Positions 34,740 through 48,548 of a DNA stretch of 64,000 nt are shown here, piece after piece (positions within the stretch are counted from its first letter, which is position 1; every line of letters begins with the position of its first letter). The notes beneath the pieces were generated by a model. That model was not told the DNA's origin and did not search any database. It saw nothing but the letters and a program-made list of their open reading frames with translations. Both the position numbers and the translations under genes were made by a program. Source of the DNA: Balanoglossus misakiensis (Eukaryota > Hemichordata); NCBI GenBank assembly GCA_040954595.2, contig JBECUI020000026.1, positions 310,001-374,000 on the forward strand, given 5' to 3'.

Positions 34740-36370
34740 TGTGCCATCTCTGTGTGTACATGTATGGTATAATTCAAATGATAACTAGAATGGTTTTCAT
34801 TTTGTGAGTTGACACAGTACTGTGATAAGCTTGGTATAATCCCATAAATGATAACAATAATAGTTATGCTTTGTCAGACGACAGTACTGTGATAAGCGCA
34901 CATTAAATTGGTTGGAGTGAAACAGATCTTTATTATTACACTCTTAGCAACATCTGAATGAAATGATCATAAATAATCATCTTTAAAGTATGTTGGTTAT
35001 AAGGCTATATATTTTACATATTTTAAAGAATTTTCCTTAAAAATTTGTTATGACTTATTATAAGGTATTGTGTAATGAAAAAGATATGATAATACGAGAA
35101 TTCCTAAACAACAACATATTTTTGTTGAATTTGGAGGACAAATTTAACAGTGTACCAATTCAGCTCTCCCTTTGCATGCTGACTTGCTTCTGTATTCATA
35201 CAAGGCAGCATTTATCCTTAACTTGATCAGATAGAAGGTCTTTTCATCCAAATGCATAGATTATGAATTATTTCTCTCAATATATTCAGTGACTACCTCC
35301 CGATGATATATATCCTCCTGAATTAGTGCTTCAAATTTTGATATTTTTCTTGATATTTTTCTTTAATTTGACTTCAACCGTCACCATTCTCCAAGACTGT
35401 AAAAGAAGGGAGATGATGATTAACTATTATCAATTTTTTTGCCCCTTGTACTGTCTTTACAACTGGCCGTATAAATCTGATATTTGTTTGGCATGCGAAT
35501 TTTGGAATATGGATGTGTATGATCACAATTATAAGATCCTCAAAATAAAAGATCCTATCATTTCATTTGGTTAATAACCAGTTCATAGGTGAATGGAAAT
35601 ATAGTTACTCACTTTGAGACCTGACATGTATATATAATAATTCAAAGTATTTATTCGCATATTTTTATATTATTCATGGTGTTATAGATCAATGGAAATT
35701 TTTCAAATTAAATTCATGTATATAAAATGTAGCAATGTAATGTCATATGTGAAACCCTTAATCTTGATATTGTAATTCATTGTAGAATATGATTATATTG
35801 TGTTATTCACTCAACTTGTGCATGTATGTTTAAGATTCATGCAAAATTACTTTTTTATACAAACTGTTCCTTTTTGTGTTGTTCGGAGGTGACAACTCAT
35901 CAACAATGAAATAAGTTTGGGAAATTTTTGAACAAAGTCATGAAGTGGAAGTACTATAAATAAGTTTAATATCTGTTTGAGTTGTCCTGCCAGAAGTCAA
36001 CATTTTTAGCTTATACAAATACTGGTGCAACTACAGAACAGTTGAAGAATTTCATCATTATATTTATGTTTTAATTACAAGTATATCAATTGTACCTTTT
36101 CCTTATATTAAAAGCATATTTTTATTATAATATTTAACTGAGTTCTTTGTCTACTTTTTTAAACTGACAATTTGTCAGTCATTACCATAACCCTGGAGTG
36201 TATTTCACTGTGTCCAGAGATTCTTCTGTAGTTGTTATAATAAGACATCAAACCAGGTCCAATAATCAATATTACTCAAGCTAAGCTAATTACCAGGTCC
36301 AGGTTCAAAAAAGAAATAAGAGAAAAACTTACAATTTCAACAGGATCATCTTGAACCACTGCTAAGTGGT
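34740..36370. other. Probable 3' UTR and AT-rich intergenic DNA
   Basis: AT-rich without coding signal. A candidate poly(A) signal AATAAA is at 35544-35549 and ATTAAA near 36108; neither can be chosen without transcript data. Confidence 0.45.
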
Positions 36371-36834
36371 AGTACTCGCACAGGGGGGCTGCAAACATGA
36401 AAGTTATAAAAGGCGGAGTTCCTGCATTTTCCCCCAATAAACATTAATTGATGAACAGTCTTTGTGCTTGTTTATTTTTCTGTGTTACCTCCACCTGTCT
36501 TAGCAGTTGCTAATCCAGAATACAAACTATTGCATTTCCCATTAAGCACCTGCTAACGACTTAATCTGTGTGCCCCATCCATGGATTTAGTGGATTAAGT
36601 AAACATCGGTCAGTTCTCACTTGGTAAGAGAATACCCAGTACTCGCTGACCGATGTTTACTTTATTAACTTAATCCATGGATGGGGCACACAGATTAAGT
36701 CGTTAGCAATGGGAAATGGATAGCTTTTATTCTGGATTAGCAAATGATAAGACAGGTTGGGAAAACGCAGAATGGAACGTACTTCGCCATTTATAACTTT
36801 CATGTTTGCAGCCCCTGTGGTACTAGGTGTCGGA
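36371..36834. mobile_element. Foldback element or long hairpin
   Basis: 36490-36620 pairs with 36640-36760 (for example gacttaatctgtgtgcccca against its reverse), and 36371-36432 pairs with 36770-36834 (ggctgcaaacatgaaagtta). The loop is about 20-50 bases around 36630. Arm 1 holds a ~55-base unpaired stretch (36433-36488) with AATAAA followed by a GT-rich run, so it could terminate transcripts. Confidence 0.75.
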
Positions 36835-39419
36835 AATCGGTAAGCACACCCTTCCAGCATGCTACACCCGTTAAGACTGACCCAAAGAGACATATTTAAG
36901 TTGAATTTGACTTAACTAACAAATTACTGTTGCAAGTCAAATCCATATTTTGACTTTATCTCTGACTGAGCGCAGCGTTGTCTGAGAGACACTCCACGTC
37001 TTCCTCTTCACAAGCAGCCCACTTCAAGTTTCAGCAACATCCATAATAGTCCTAAAGTTGAGGTGCCAGTTAAAATTAGGTTTTTGGACCAAACTGGAAT
37101 AGCTGCCGAAGTTTGGTATTTCAAATGATTGTCAGGTCACCTGTTTATTATATGACTGTGAGGTTTCTAACAAAAGGGAGATGACATACAATCACAAGTG
37201 TAAATCCAATATTGAACATTACTTAAAGGGACAAATTGTTCAAATCCTCTTTTGAGCTTATTTGGTCAATTTTGTTTGATATGAAATGTGCCTATTATGC
37301 TGTTTGACTTCTTTAAACATGCTTAAATACTGGCCAATAAATAACTCCACTATGTTTGAAATTAAACCAGATAGTACAATAATACATTCCAAATGTCATC
37401 TGTGATAACATCATGCTTTGGACTTTTTTACTTTATATATTACATAACATGTTACGGAGGGGGGAGAGAGGTGAGAAAAGGAATGTGAGAAAGGAGAAGA
37501 AAAGCAAGAGGGCGGAAATGAGAATGTCAGGATGGAAAGGGAATGAGGGGAGGACTTTGACAGAAGGGGAGGGGAGAGACCGAATAAGTGAAGGTGAGAG
37601 AGGAAGTGGTTAGACAGGAAGAAAGGGAAATTAAAGCTCAATCACCACCACCACCACCACCACAATCATCATCATCACCATCATCATTCTGGAGGCATCG
37701 TGGCCTGTATTTGCCCATGGGCATCATGGGCCAAAAAAACTGATTCAGTGTAAATGTGCATAAACCACACTTTTGTACGAACTCCTGTAACCGGTGACGC
37801 AAGTCGTGAGTGGATTTGTGGGCGTGTCGCGACCTTTTCTGTGAACGTGATGCAGAGTGATATATTGATGACCCCCAGCCACCCCCACACCCTTTGGTAA
37901 CACACTTCTTAAACTTTCTTTACATAGAATGGACTTCTCAAACCTTCCTTACCAAAGTTCTGATTAAAGATATCTATCTTCTAGGGTACTACCAACAGCG
38001 TTTCACGTGACTGTAGACAAGCATCAAGTACCTGTACACAGACAAGGGCGTGCGCGCGTCCACAATAATTTAAAACGAATGTTTCCACCGCCGTGTGTTT
38101 TATGCACATAAACACTGAATCAGCTTTAATATTGTCCCATGATGCCCCGTGAGTTGTCAGGGTACCAAACTGACAATGCTGGAGAAAAAATGAAGTGTTG
38201 ACATGCATGTTGTTGAGGGGTTTCACAATGCATGTTACGGACGCTGGTTTCTCTTAGCAAAAGAGTAGAGGCGTAAGGATGGGTTGATCTTGTGATTAAG
38301 AATTTTGGCAAAGAAACAGAAATTGTGTCATTTAGTTTTGTATTAAACCCTATTCGCGTATTTTGTGTTAAAGCACGAAATACTGCAATAATGAGATACG
38401 GTAGTATTTAACACATATAATATATGATATAATATAGCTTTATCAATACCAGTGAATTTTGTGACGTCATTGCTGTACATTTTTTTATCTTTTATTTAAA
38501 ACGCACAATGTTACATCAACAAATCAAAAGAAGAAACGAACTGAAAACTCACATCATAGCTTCAAAATTTATTACACTTTCTGGATGGTTGCATGATTCC
38601 TAAGGTTTGTATACCTTCAACCTCAATGTCACGCGGGAGGATTGGTGTTGGGAATGTAACGGGGAATTAAACTCTATCGATGGGGATAACTCGCTTGGCT
38701 AATACTGAGAGGTACCTATATGGAATCGTGCTGACGTCCAGATACATCGACACGAACACTGGGTATTTATGGTAGCAACTGAGAATATAAGAATTTAATG
38801 AAATAAACCTACTCGACCACTTGCGTTCTGAGGACAAGAAGGACACAAATAGTCCGCCATCCAAAAGACCGTTCCAGCATTTTATTTTTACCCGCCAAAA
38901 GACGCGGAGATATATTTTTAGATGAATGATCCATGCATACTCTGATTGCATAGTACTTGTCTTCCTTGTGTTCCTTAAAACAATGAATGTATTGTATTTT
39001 CTTTTCTTTTCATCAGGAATGCGATAACTTTCTTAACACTTCAAAAGTTTCTTTACTCTTCAATCACTTCTGTCTCAACTTTTAAGTTTAACTTTTACTT
39101 CCAAATCTCAGGTCACAAACTCTATAGACTGCTAAACAATTTTCTTCCTAGTGTTGTATGCGCCACTTGTGAATTATTGCGAGTGAGATTCACGGGCGTT
39201 TGAGCACAATTTATACAAAATATGTTTATCGCCATTAGAAAAACGTTCGCGTAGAATCAATGACGTCATGGTAAATTTTAGCTGCATGCTCCAATAGGGA
39301 TGATAGGGAGACTACTTGTTGTAGAGCACCTGAAAATGTACGTATTTCGTCACTTCCTTTTCGCGAAATTTAATTCTTAACGGCATCTTAGTTTTAAGAT
39401 TTGTGATTCCTTTTTTCTT
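36835..39419. other. Intergenic, no gene seen; purine-rich tract and CAC repeat
   Basis: 37455-37630 is a long GA-rich tract whose ORFs are compositional. 37641-37680 is a CAC/CAT repeat. 38340-38530 is AT-rich. The minus ORF at 38667-38951 shows no domain I recognise. Confidence 0.55.
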
Positions 39420-39735
39420 CAGTTGTACATTTGCATCACGGGATACTTCTTTGTAGACTATCGAACCTTGGCATCTCAGACACAGTACTAACATGGTTTA
39501 CATCTTACCTTCAATATAGATATCAAACTGTAATCATCGAAAACACTGCAAGTTCACAGTCACCTCTCGTATACGGGGTGCCACTGCCCCTCTGTTGTTC
39601 ACCATTTATATAGCCCCACTTTATAGTAAACCGATTCGTCCCCACATCCTACAATTTCATCAGTACGCGGATGATAACCAGCGATACCTCGCCTTTTCCC
39701 ATCAAGATTCAACCTCTGACGTTCCTGTCTTCTAA
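39420..39735 (+). pseudogene. Dead LINE reverse-transcriptase fragment
   Basis: Translation shows the LINE palm region: LSNLGISDTVLTWFTSYL, then YGVP, and after a frame change LLFTIYIAPL and FHQYADDNQRY. SYLxxRxQ, GVP..., LLF.iY..pL and the YADD catalytic box are in the right order. The segment between GVP and LLF is shortened and shifts frame, and both ends are missing, so it is a non-functional relic. Clade not assigned. Confidence 0.8.
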
Positions 39736-40611
39736 GGATTGTTGAACTTTAATTCATGCAGTTTGTTGTTACGGCCGGTCGTCCTCCGGACGTTTACTTC
39801 ATCGGCTTCTGTGGGGAATCAGCCACGTCCGAAAGCTGACGGCGTACATTCTCTCCATCTCCTTCTCCACCCAACATATTCATAAAGTCCGAGAGAGGTA
39901 CCCGGCAGATCGTAAACCTTTCGTAGACAGAGACTTGCAAGAAGTTTTCCGAGTAACACAAAGTTCTGGTTTATTACTGGTCACACGTAAGAATTACACG
40001 ACTCGATCCATGCTCGTTGACTCCCATCACGGATCTCCGGTGATAAATGTGTGATCTCAAATTTCACCACACCTTATTAATACGTTAGTCAAGTATTAAG
40101 TCATAAAAGGAACACGTCATCTTGATATTTCTTAAACATGAACTTAGCGCGTGATATCTCTATCTCGTTCTGACATGTATCAATTACACAATCTTGTTTA
40201 CTCTGGGTCAAGTACCAATGTCAATACTGGACTAAAACCATATAAGTGAATGACTTCTTACGTAATCATAAACAAGATCTATGATCGTTAAAACTCAATC
40301 GTGACACTTGTATTACCGCTGGTTTCTCATGATTGTTCATGCATCGGGGAATCTGTAGCGATGAGGTAACGGGCTCTGACGAGAACCGTGATCCACGGAG
40401 AAACGAATCTGATTTACGTTCATTTATTGTCCGGAATTATTATAGTACATCAAATACGCCCAGTAAAGTACATGAGGAAGGGAACGAGCTCAGTAGCCTG
40501 AGGTACTCCCATCTCCCGTTAGATTATTCTCCCCTAACTTTGGAAACAAAGTTCTCTTATAATTACTTTTCTCAAGGCGTGGTTAACCATGTAAAATATC
40601 ACAAATACATG
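39736..40611. other. Higher-GC stretch, no gene recognised
   Basis: Begins near tgttgttacggccggtcgtc, and has CpG-rich phrases (ggccggtcgtcctccggacg). It might be part of a retroelement next to the LINE relic, perhaps an LTR, but I found no matching second copy or tRNA primer site. The plus ORF at 40333-40614 has no recognisable domain. Confidence 0.35.
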
Positions 40612-43075
40612 TAGTGGCCAGTGTCGTGCCCATTAATTTTGAGTGTTTGGTGGGGTCAACCTTTGCGTCAACATTGATTAACCAGGCCATGCAGAGCTAG
40701 TGGCCAGTGTCGTGCCCATTAATTTTGAGTGTTTGGTGGGGTCAACCTTTGCGTCAACATTGATTAACCAGGCCATGCAGAGCTAGTGGCCAGTGTCGTG
40801 CCCATTAATTTTGAGTGTTTGGTGGGGTCAACCTTTGCGTCAACATTGATTAACCATGCCATGCAGAGCTAGTAGCCAGTGTCGTGCCCATTAATTTTGA
40901 GTGTTTGGTGGGGTCAACCTTTGCGTCAACATTGATTAACCAGGCCATGCAGAGCTAGTGGCCAGTGTCGTGCCCATTAATTTTGAGTGTTTGGTGGGGT
41001 CAACCTTTGCGTCAACATTGATTAACCAGGCCAGAGCTTAGTGGCCAGTGTCGTGCCCATCAATTTTGAGTGTTTGGTGGGGTCAACCCTTGCGTCAACC
41101 TTGATTAGCCAGGCCAGAGCTTAGTGGCCAGTGTCGCGCCCATTAATTTTGAGTGTTTGGTGGGGTCAACCCTTGCGTCAACCTGGATTAGCCAGGCCAG
41201 AGCTAGTGGCCAGTGTCGTGCCCATCAATTTTGAGTGTTTGGTGGGGTCAACCCTTGCGTCAACATTGATTAGCCAGGCCAGAGCTAGTGGCCAGTGTCG
41301 TGCCCATCAATTTTGAGTGTTTGGTGGGGTCAACCCTTGCGTCAACCTTGATTAGCCAGGCCAGAGCTAGTGGCCAGTGTCGTGCCCATCAATTATGAGT
41401 GTTTGGTGGGGTCAACCCTTGCGTCAACCTTGATTAGCCAGGCCAGAGCTTAGTGGCCAGTGTCGTGCCCATCAATTTTGAGTGTTTGGTGGGGTCAACC
41501 CTTGCGTCAACATTGATTAGCCAGGCCAGAGCTAGTGGCCAGTGTCGTGCCCATCAATTATGAGTGTTTGGTGGGGTCAACCCTTGCGTCAACATTGATT
41601 AGCCAGGCCAGAGCTTAGTGGCCAGTGTTGCGCCCATTAATTTTGAGTGTTTGGTGGGGTCAACCCTTGCGTCAACCTTGATTAGCCAGGCCAGAGCTAG
41701 TGGCCAGTGTCGTGCCCATCAATTTTGAGTGTTTGGTGGGGTCAACCTTTGCGTCAACCTTGATTAGCCAGGCCAGAGCTAGTGGCCAGTGTCGTGCCCA
41801 TCAATTTTGAGTGTTTGGTGGGGTCAACCCTTGCATCAACATTGATTAGCCAGGCCAGAGCTAGTGGCCAGTGTCGCGCCCATTAAGTTTGAGTGTTTGG
41901 TGGGGTCAACCTTTGCGTCAACCTTGATTAGCCAGGCCATGCAGAGCTAGGGGCCAGTGGCGTGCCCATCAATTTTGAGTGTTTGGTGGGGTCAACCTTT
42001 GCGTCAACCTTGATTAGCCAGGCCATGCAGAGCTAGTGGCCAGTGTCGTGCCCATCAATTTTGAGTGTTTGGTGGGGTCAACCTTTGCGTCAACCTTGAT
42101 TAGCCAGGCCATGCAGAGCTAGTGGCCAGTGTCGTGCCCATCAATTTTGAGTGTTTGGTGGGGTCAACCTTTGCGTCAACCTTGATTAGCCAGGCCATGC
42201 AGAGCTAGTGGCCAGTGTCGTGCCCATCAATTTTGAGTGTTTGGTGGGGTCAACCTTTGCGTCAACCTTGATTAAACAGGCCATGCAGAGCTAGTGGTCA
42301 GTGTCGTGCCCATCAATTTTGAGTGTTTGGAGGGGTCAACCTTTGCGTCAACCTTGATTAACCAGGCCATGCAGAGCTAGTGGCCAGTGTCGTGCCCATC
42401 AATTTTGAGTGTTTGGTGGGGTCAACCTTTGCGTCAACATTGATTAACCAGGCCATGCAGAGCTAGTGGCCAGTGTCGTGCCCATCAATTTTGAGTGTTT
42501 GGTGGGGTCAACCTTTGCGTCAACATTGATTAACCAGGCCATGCAGAGCTACATTGTAGTGGCCAGTGTCGTGCCCATCAATTTTGAGTGTTTGGTGGGG
42601 TCAACCTTTGCGTCAACATTGATTAACCAGGCCATGCAGAGCTAGTGGCCAGTGTCGTGCCCATCAATTTTGAGTGTTTGGTGGGGTCAACCTTTGCGTC
42701 AACATTGATTAACCAGGCCATGCAGAGCTAGTGGCCAGTGTCGTGCCCATCAATTTTGAGTGTTTGGTGGGGTCAACCTTTGCGTCAACATTGATTAACC
42801 AGGCCATGCAGAGCTAGTGGCCAGTGTCGTGCCCATCAATTTTGAGTGTTTGGTGGGGTCAACCTTTGCGTCAACATTGATTAACCAGGCCATGCAGAGC
42901 TAGTGGCCAGTGTCGTGCCCATCAATTTTGAGTGTTTGGTGGGGTCAACCTTTGCGTCAACATTGATTAACCAGGCCATGCAGAGCTAGTGGCCAGTGTC
43001 GTGCCCATTAATTTTGAGTGTTTGGTACTGTCAACCTTTGCGTCAACATTGATTAACCAGGCCATGCAGAGCTAC
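40612..43075 (+). repeat. Minisatellite, 82-86 bp unit, about 29 copies
   Basis: Unit: tagtggccagtgtcgtgccc, then a attaattttgagtgtttggt block, ggggtcaacctttgcgtcaa, and a tail ending gccatgcagagc. Three zones: 40612-41030 (86-bp, cattaatt), 41030-41930 (82-83-bp units lacking atgc, with cccttgcg and attagcc), and 41930-43075 (86-bp, catcaatt). One unit at 42550 carries an extra acattg. Confidence 0.95.
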
Positions 43076-43682
43076 ATGTATGTTGCCTGTAAGGCACACA
43101 TCTCCAATTGGTACATTGGGCCTATCATACTGTACATGTACAACTAGGAAAATGTACTTCATCATATTTCCATAGTCAGCAGCTTCAAGAACATGTTGCC
43201 TTCTCTATATGAATGTTTAGACTAAAAAGAAGTATAAGAAGAATAAAGTTGTCCAATTATTGTTGGCAGGGGGTGGGGATGTGTGCTCCCATACAAATGT
43301 ATATGGGTATGTACTCTTTAAGAAAAACGTTCATATGCAAGAGAAAAATGGTAAATGACAAAGAAAATTTGACTGGTATTACAATAGGTCGGGTTTTTGG
43401 CATTTACACATATTGATGTTATCAACCGGGAAGCACACTACGTCCTGAAAATAATTGGAGACCTCTCGCCCGGGGTGTCGGCCAGTGGCCACATACATTT
43501 CCAGTCCTAAACCTTGCATCAGTTCTGTGGTGCGGATTAAGAAATAAGATTGGCGCTACAATATGCCCACTTAGTTTGAAATGGATTCTGCATATATACA
43601 TGTAAACACATTGAAAATGAGATATTACACATATAATCATGGGACAAGAAGGGCAAAAATTAAATTATCCAGCAGGTGTTCG
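43076..43682. other. Unique-looking DNA between minisatellite and right arm
   Basis: No gene recognised. The short ORFs lack domains. tacatgtac palindromes are common here. Confidence 0.5.
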
Positions 43683-44340
43683 AATTATGCAAATTAGAAC
43701 AGTTGTCTAATATTGCCATGTCAACCACGTTGAAATTGTTTTAGGTACCCATATTAATTAAAACCGTGAAAATGCGATATTACACACCATATAAGACAAA
43801 CCAGGGAAATTTACATGTTAGAGAAGTTTGTCGGCCATTTTGGATTATGCAAATTAGAACAGTTGTCTAATATTGCCATGTCAACCACGCTGAAATTGTT
43901 TTAGTTACCCATATTGATGAAAACCCTGCAAATGCGATTTTAGGCACCATATAAGACAAAACAGGGAAATTTACATTTAAGAAGAGTTTGGTGGCCATTT
44001 TGGATTATGCAAATTAGAACAGCTGTCTAATATTGCCATGTCAACGACGTTGAAATTGTTTTAGGTACCCATATTGATGAAAACCCTGCAAATGCGATAT
44101 TACACACTATTAAAGACAACCATAGTAAATTTACATGTTAGAGAAGTTTGTCGGCCATTCTAGATTATGCAAATTAGAACAGCTGTCTAACATTGCAATG
44201 TCAACCACGTTGAAATTGTTTTAGGTACCCATATTGATGAAAACCCTTCAAATGCGATACTACACACTATTTAAGACGACCATAGGAAATTTACATGTTA
44301 GAGGAGTTTGGCGGCCATTTTGGACTATGCAAATGAGAAG
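43683..44340 (+). repeat. Tandem ~145-160 bp units at inner end of right arm
   Basis: About four to five units, each with gattatgcaaattagaaca, tattgccatgtcaac and gttttaggtaccc. The inner end of the left arm (22020-22250) has essentially one reversed unit, so amplification occurred after the arms formed. Confidence 0.8.
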
Positions 44341-47300
44341 AGTTGAACAAAAAATGCCATATTTGCAATGCTGTTGTCTTGTTTTGGGTGCCTATGTTAA
44401 GGCTTGAAAATGAAAGCTTATTCACCATTTTGGCACAAACAGTGGCGAGAAGGTGTTCCAATGTAACTTAGAAGAGTTGCCATATTTGCAATACAGTTAT
44501 ATTGTTTAAGGTATGAATGCAAATCCTGAATATTAGATTTATAACAATTTCATTGGAAAGAACATTTGTAGGTTCATCATTGACCCCATAGGACTGTCAA
44601 CTCGACTACAGACAGTCTCGATGAACACAAGACATGATCCCAATTTGCAAGCTGAGTTGAAACTGACTGCTGCAGTAACTTTAGCTCTGGGAATGTCTTG
44701 TGTGATTTAAAGCAATTGATGACCAAATTTAACACAGTTTCTCTGAGGTAACCACTTAGCTTTCGTGACTGGTTGTTTAAGAATCCAAAAAACATGAATT
44801 CTACCCAATGAATTCAACCCTTAGAATTTCACAACTGTAACAGAGTTTGCAGTCATGCACAAAAGTGTGTATCATACACATAAGAAATTTCTCACATGTA
44901 TTTTTATGATGGCAATGCATTTGACTGTAAACAAACATTGACATCAGTCAGTAGCGCTATTTTGTCAGTGAAATGGCTTCATCATCATCCCTCCAACCAA
45001 AGTTGAAACTGAGTTGCAAATATTGCACAGCTTGAAATCATAAAATGTTGCAAAATTGAACCAACAGTTCGGTCAATGATCAAGTTCTTACAGCTATTAT
45101 TAGAACCAGACAATCTCAGCGAACAAGAGACATGGGCCTTATTTGCAAGTCGAGTTAGAACTGCCTTTGCCTGCCCACGGACGCCCCAGTTTCAGCAAAA
45201 ATTATTGCATTAAAATGTGAGTATGGAGAACTATGCTCTGTGTTCCTTTTGTTAGCTTACATAGCTGTTGTCATTCTAGTTTTTCCTCTGTCCTGTGAAC
45301 AGAGTTTCAGTTGCGAAAACCGACAGTTCTTAAAGTACAAAAGTACACCTAAATTGCCTCGGTGATGAGCATGCAGAATTTATCTGATGCTTTTTACTGG
45401 CAGAAGGACCCCACCAGTTGCAGATTGTCAATTCCATGGCACAAGGGAATTTACGCTTTGCGTTCAAATATAAATAATTAACACCTGTTTAATTTTTCTA
45501 TATGTTCTTTAGTGATGATTCAAAAGTATTATGACTGCTAGTGTGATTAATATTCTATTTTCAAAATGTGTTTTTCTTAATGATTATGAATACATCAAAA
45601 TTTATGCTTTAAAATTAAATCATTTTACCTGAAATATTGCAAATATTTGGAGGGTTGCATTTAATTTGAAGTTCTCGATCAAAGTTTTAGGCATAAAAAA
45701 GGTGCTACACCCCCGAAAAATTGGTAGCTATGAATTCAATTCAAAGAGTGTTGTAATGTCTGTTTTGCAACAGGGTGCCAGTTCAACAAAGCGCATGAGG
45801 ATAGTAAATCACCTTTGTGAATTTTGTGCACCACAGTAAGAATTCCCTAGAAACTGCAAACTAAATTGCAAAGCAATCAGACAAAAATGGCAGTAATTGC
45901 CAAAAAAAAAAAAAAAAAAATATTGTCACTTCCATCACTGGGTTTGTTAAATTGTCATAAAATCACACCTAAAAACATGCAAACCAAATTTTAAAAAAAA
46001 TGTGGGTAGAGGTTTCTGAGTATATGACGACCAAAATCACCCCAAAATATACTTCAAAAATGAAAAATAAAATCTGTATAAAGTCTCAATAACATAAATA
46101 CACACCAATTTCTAAAGCAATCTGACCAGTACCTTCTTGAGTTTCTGAGTTTAGAACAATTTCACATTGGTCCCAATGGTATATTGACATATACAAAATT
46201 GGACCTAAAGAGTAAAACACATTTCAAAGATTTTACAATTAAAGCCTCACAAGCTGCCAAATTTTACACATCTTTTTCCACAATAACATTTTTCAAATCA
46301 TCCACCTATCCTTTAAAATCAGCACCATTGAGACATATTACTTGAATTTGCATGGGGTTTGTCATCTCTCTGCGATGTGTACCCTCCATATGGAGGCTGA
46401 TTAAAACAGGTGTGGCGCTTGTTTAATATCTGACTTCTTTAAATTGCAACATACAGGCACATTCATTAGTCAATAAAATGTTCATGTATACCTATCAGTC
46501 AGTTTGTTTAGATGAACAAATCTAAGATGGAAAGTAATATCATGAAAATACTGAAAGATTGGAAACTCTGAGTTTGAGTCTAAGGATAACAAGGGAACCT
46601 CTCTACTATTTGACGCACCAAAGCTATGAAAAACTTCCTTCTTTCCCTCAAATATTTTTTATGAATATGTTCTACTCCGTGATTAAAATTTCCCTTTTAC
46701 CAAATGTACATATGTAAGAGACGTGATTTTTTCAGCAAAATTTCAATTGGCCTACGGTGACTTTTTACCTACTTACCCATATTGGGTAGCATGAAACACA
46801 GAATGGCATACCAGTGGGTTAGAGATACAGCGTTTTATATTAACATGAATTAACATGAAACTAAAAATTTGATGGTTTACTTAGGACTGCCTTGATCCAT
46901 GGTAACCTCATTAAATATGTACATATCTAATTCTAGGCTATCCAGTTGCGGTAGAAACCTGGACATGGACAACTTTGGGGTCAAAATCTTTTGACAAAAT
47001 GTTGGGTGATCTTGGGTAAACTTTGACCTACATTCCTATATCTTGGCATCCGGCACAGATACATCCCTGACACTTGGAGTGATGGAACTGCATAATGGAG
47101 TATTATGTCTCAGCTAGTCACAGTGCTTTTGCTGTGTTTTATGTCTTTTATTCAGCCAAATTAGATGTTTTTCATTACACATTGGCTGTGTTTGCCAGTA
47201 CTTTTTAGCTGGTCACACTGCCTTAACACAATGTATTCTCAAAATACTCTGCAATCTTTATGAAGCATATACAGCAGACAAAGTTGTGGTAAGACTAAAC

Positions 47301-48548
47301 TTGCCCTTCTTTGTGATTAAAGCATGACCGGCCTGTCTTAGGTGGCCCCTACCTAGGGGCTTTACCCGTCATTGGCTCACAGTCTGAGAAATCAGCTCTG
47401 CAGGGAAGTTAACGATGTAACCCACCATTAAAGCTTGGATTTCCGCTTTTTGTATTTGATACCTGGCTGAGGCCTTCTTAGGATCTACCCAACGCTGAGT
47501 AGGCTATCCCGTCATTGGCACACAGTCTCAGGGAGGGAGTCAAAAGTTCAGTATACCATCAAAGCCTTTATATTGTCCATTCTTTTTAAGAGAAGGCTGG
47601 CTGCTGTAGAAAAATGTTGATCTCAAATTTATCATGTCCAAAAAGCCAGACTTCCAGCCCTATTGGTTAGGCTGGCATTAGGTAAGTACATAATTAATGA
47701 GGCAAGACATAATACTCAATCAAATAGTTCCATCACTCCAAGTGTCAAGGTTGTATCTGCTCCGGATGCTAAAATATAGGAATGTAGGTCAAAGTTTACC
47801 CAAGATCACACAAATGTTTGTCAAAAGATTTTGACCCCGAAGTTGTCCATGTCCAGGTTTCTACTTCAGCTGAATAGCCTAGAATTAGATATGCACATAT
47901 TTAACGAGGTTACCATTGCTCAGGGGGGTCTTAAATTAACCATCAAATTTTAGTTTCATATTAATGCATATTAATATAAAACACTGTATCTCTAACCCTA
48001 CAGGTAAGCCTAGAATTAGGTACATGTACATGCGTAAGTTTTTGACAAGACAGTTAAGCTGTAATATATGTACATGAACCTTGACAATTGACTTAAAATA
48101 ACATAAAGGCAGAACTGATACTGATTGGAGATAGATATTACTAATGACAGTGATGTTAATTACACCAGGAATGTTTGTCTTAGTATACGGTAGCTAACCG
48201 ACTGCTTGAGGTTAAGTAATGAAAGTGCCCACTTGCGATTCACCTTCAAATAGCTACTTAGTCTTTGGTACATGTACATTGTTTTTCCAATGATTAGACA
48301 AAGGATATACATACGTGTAATTAAGGTTGGGTAGCATTTTCAATGTAATAAGCCCTGCCTTCACTATAATCTTACACCAAATCAACACTGTTCAGTAATG
48401 TGATAGGCTTCAAAGCGACGCTAGTTACATCATAATTCCCAGCAAGGGGTATTAGTTTATTGGGCAAGTGGCATGAGTGAGGCCAGACATTAGTTTTGGA
48501 AGCAAAGCGGACAGAACACTGCCGGGCATAGACTAGGTAGTTCTGAAT

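Noticed and set aside
37413-37641. Arg/Glu-rich and Ser-rich ORFs on opposite strands
   Set aside because: Purine-rich low-complexity tract.
39420-39735. Working reverse transcriptase
   Set aside because: Frame change and missing segment between GVP and LLF, and no flanking domains.
39736-40611. Solo LTR starting TGTTACGG
   Set aside because: No second copy, target duplication or clear CA end could be found.
40612-43075. CRISPR-like repeat array
   Set aside because: Whole 86-bp units are repeated with no unique spacers, in an animal genome; it is a minisatellite.
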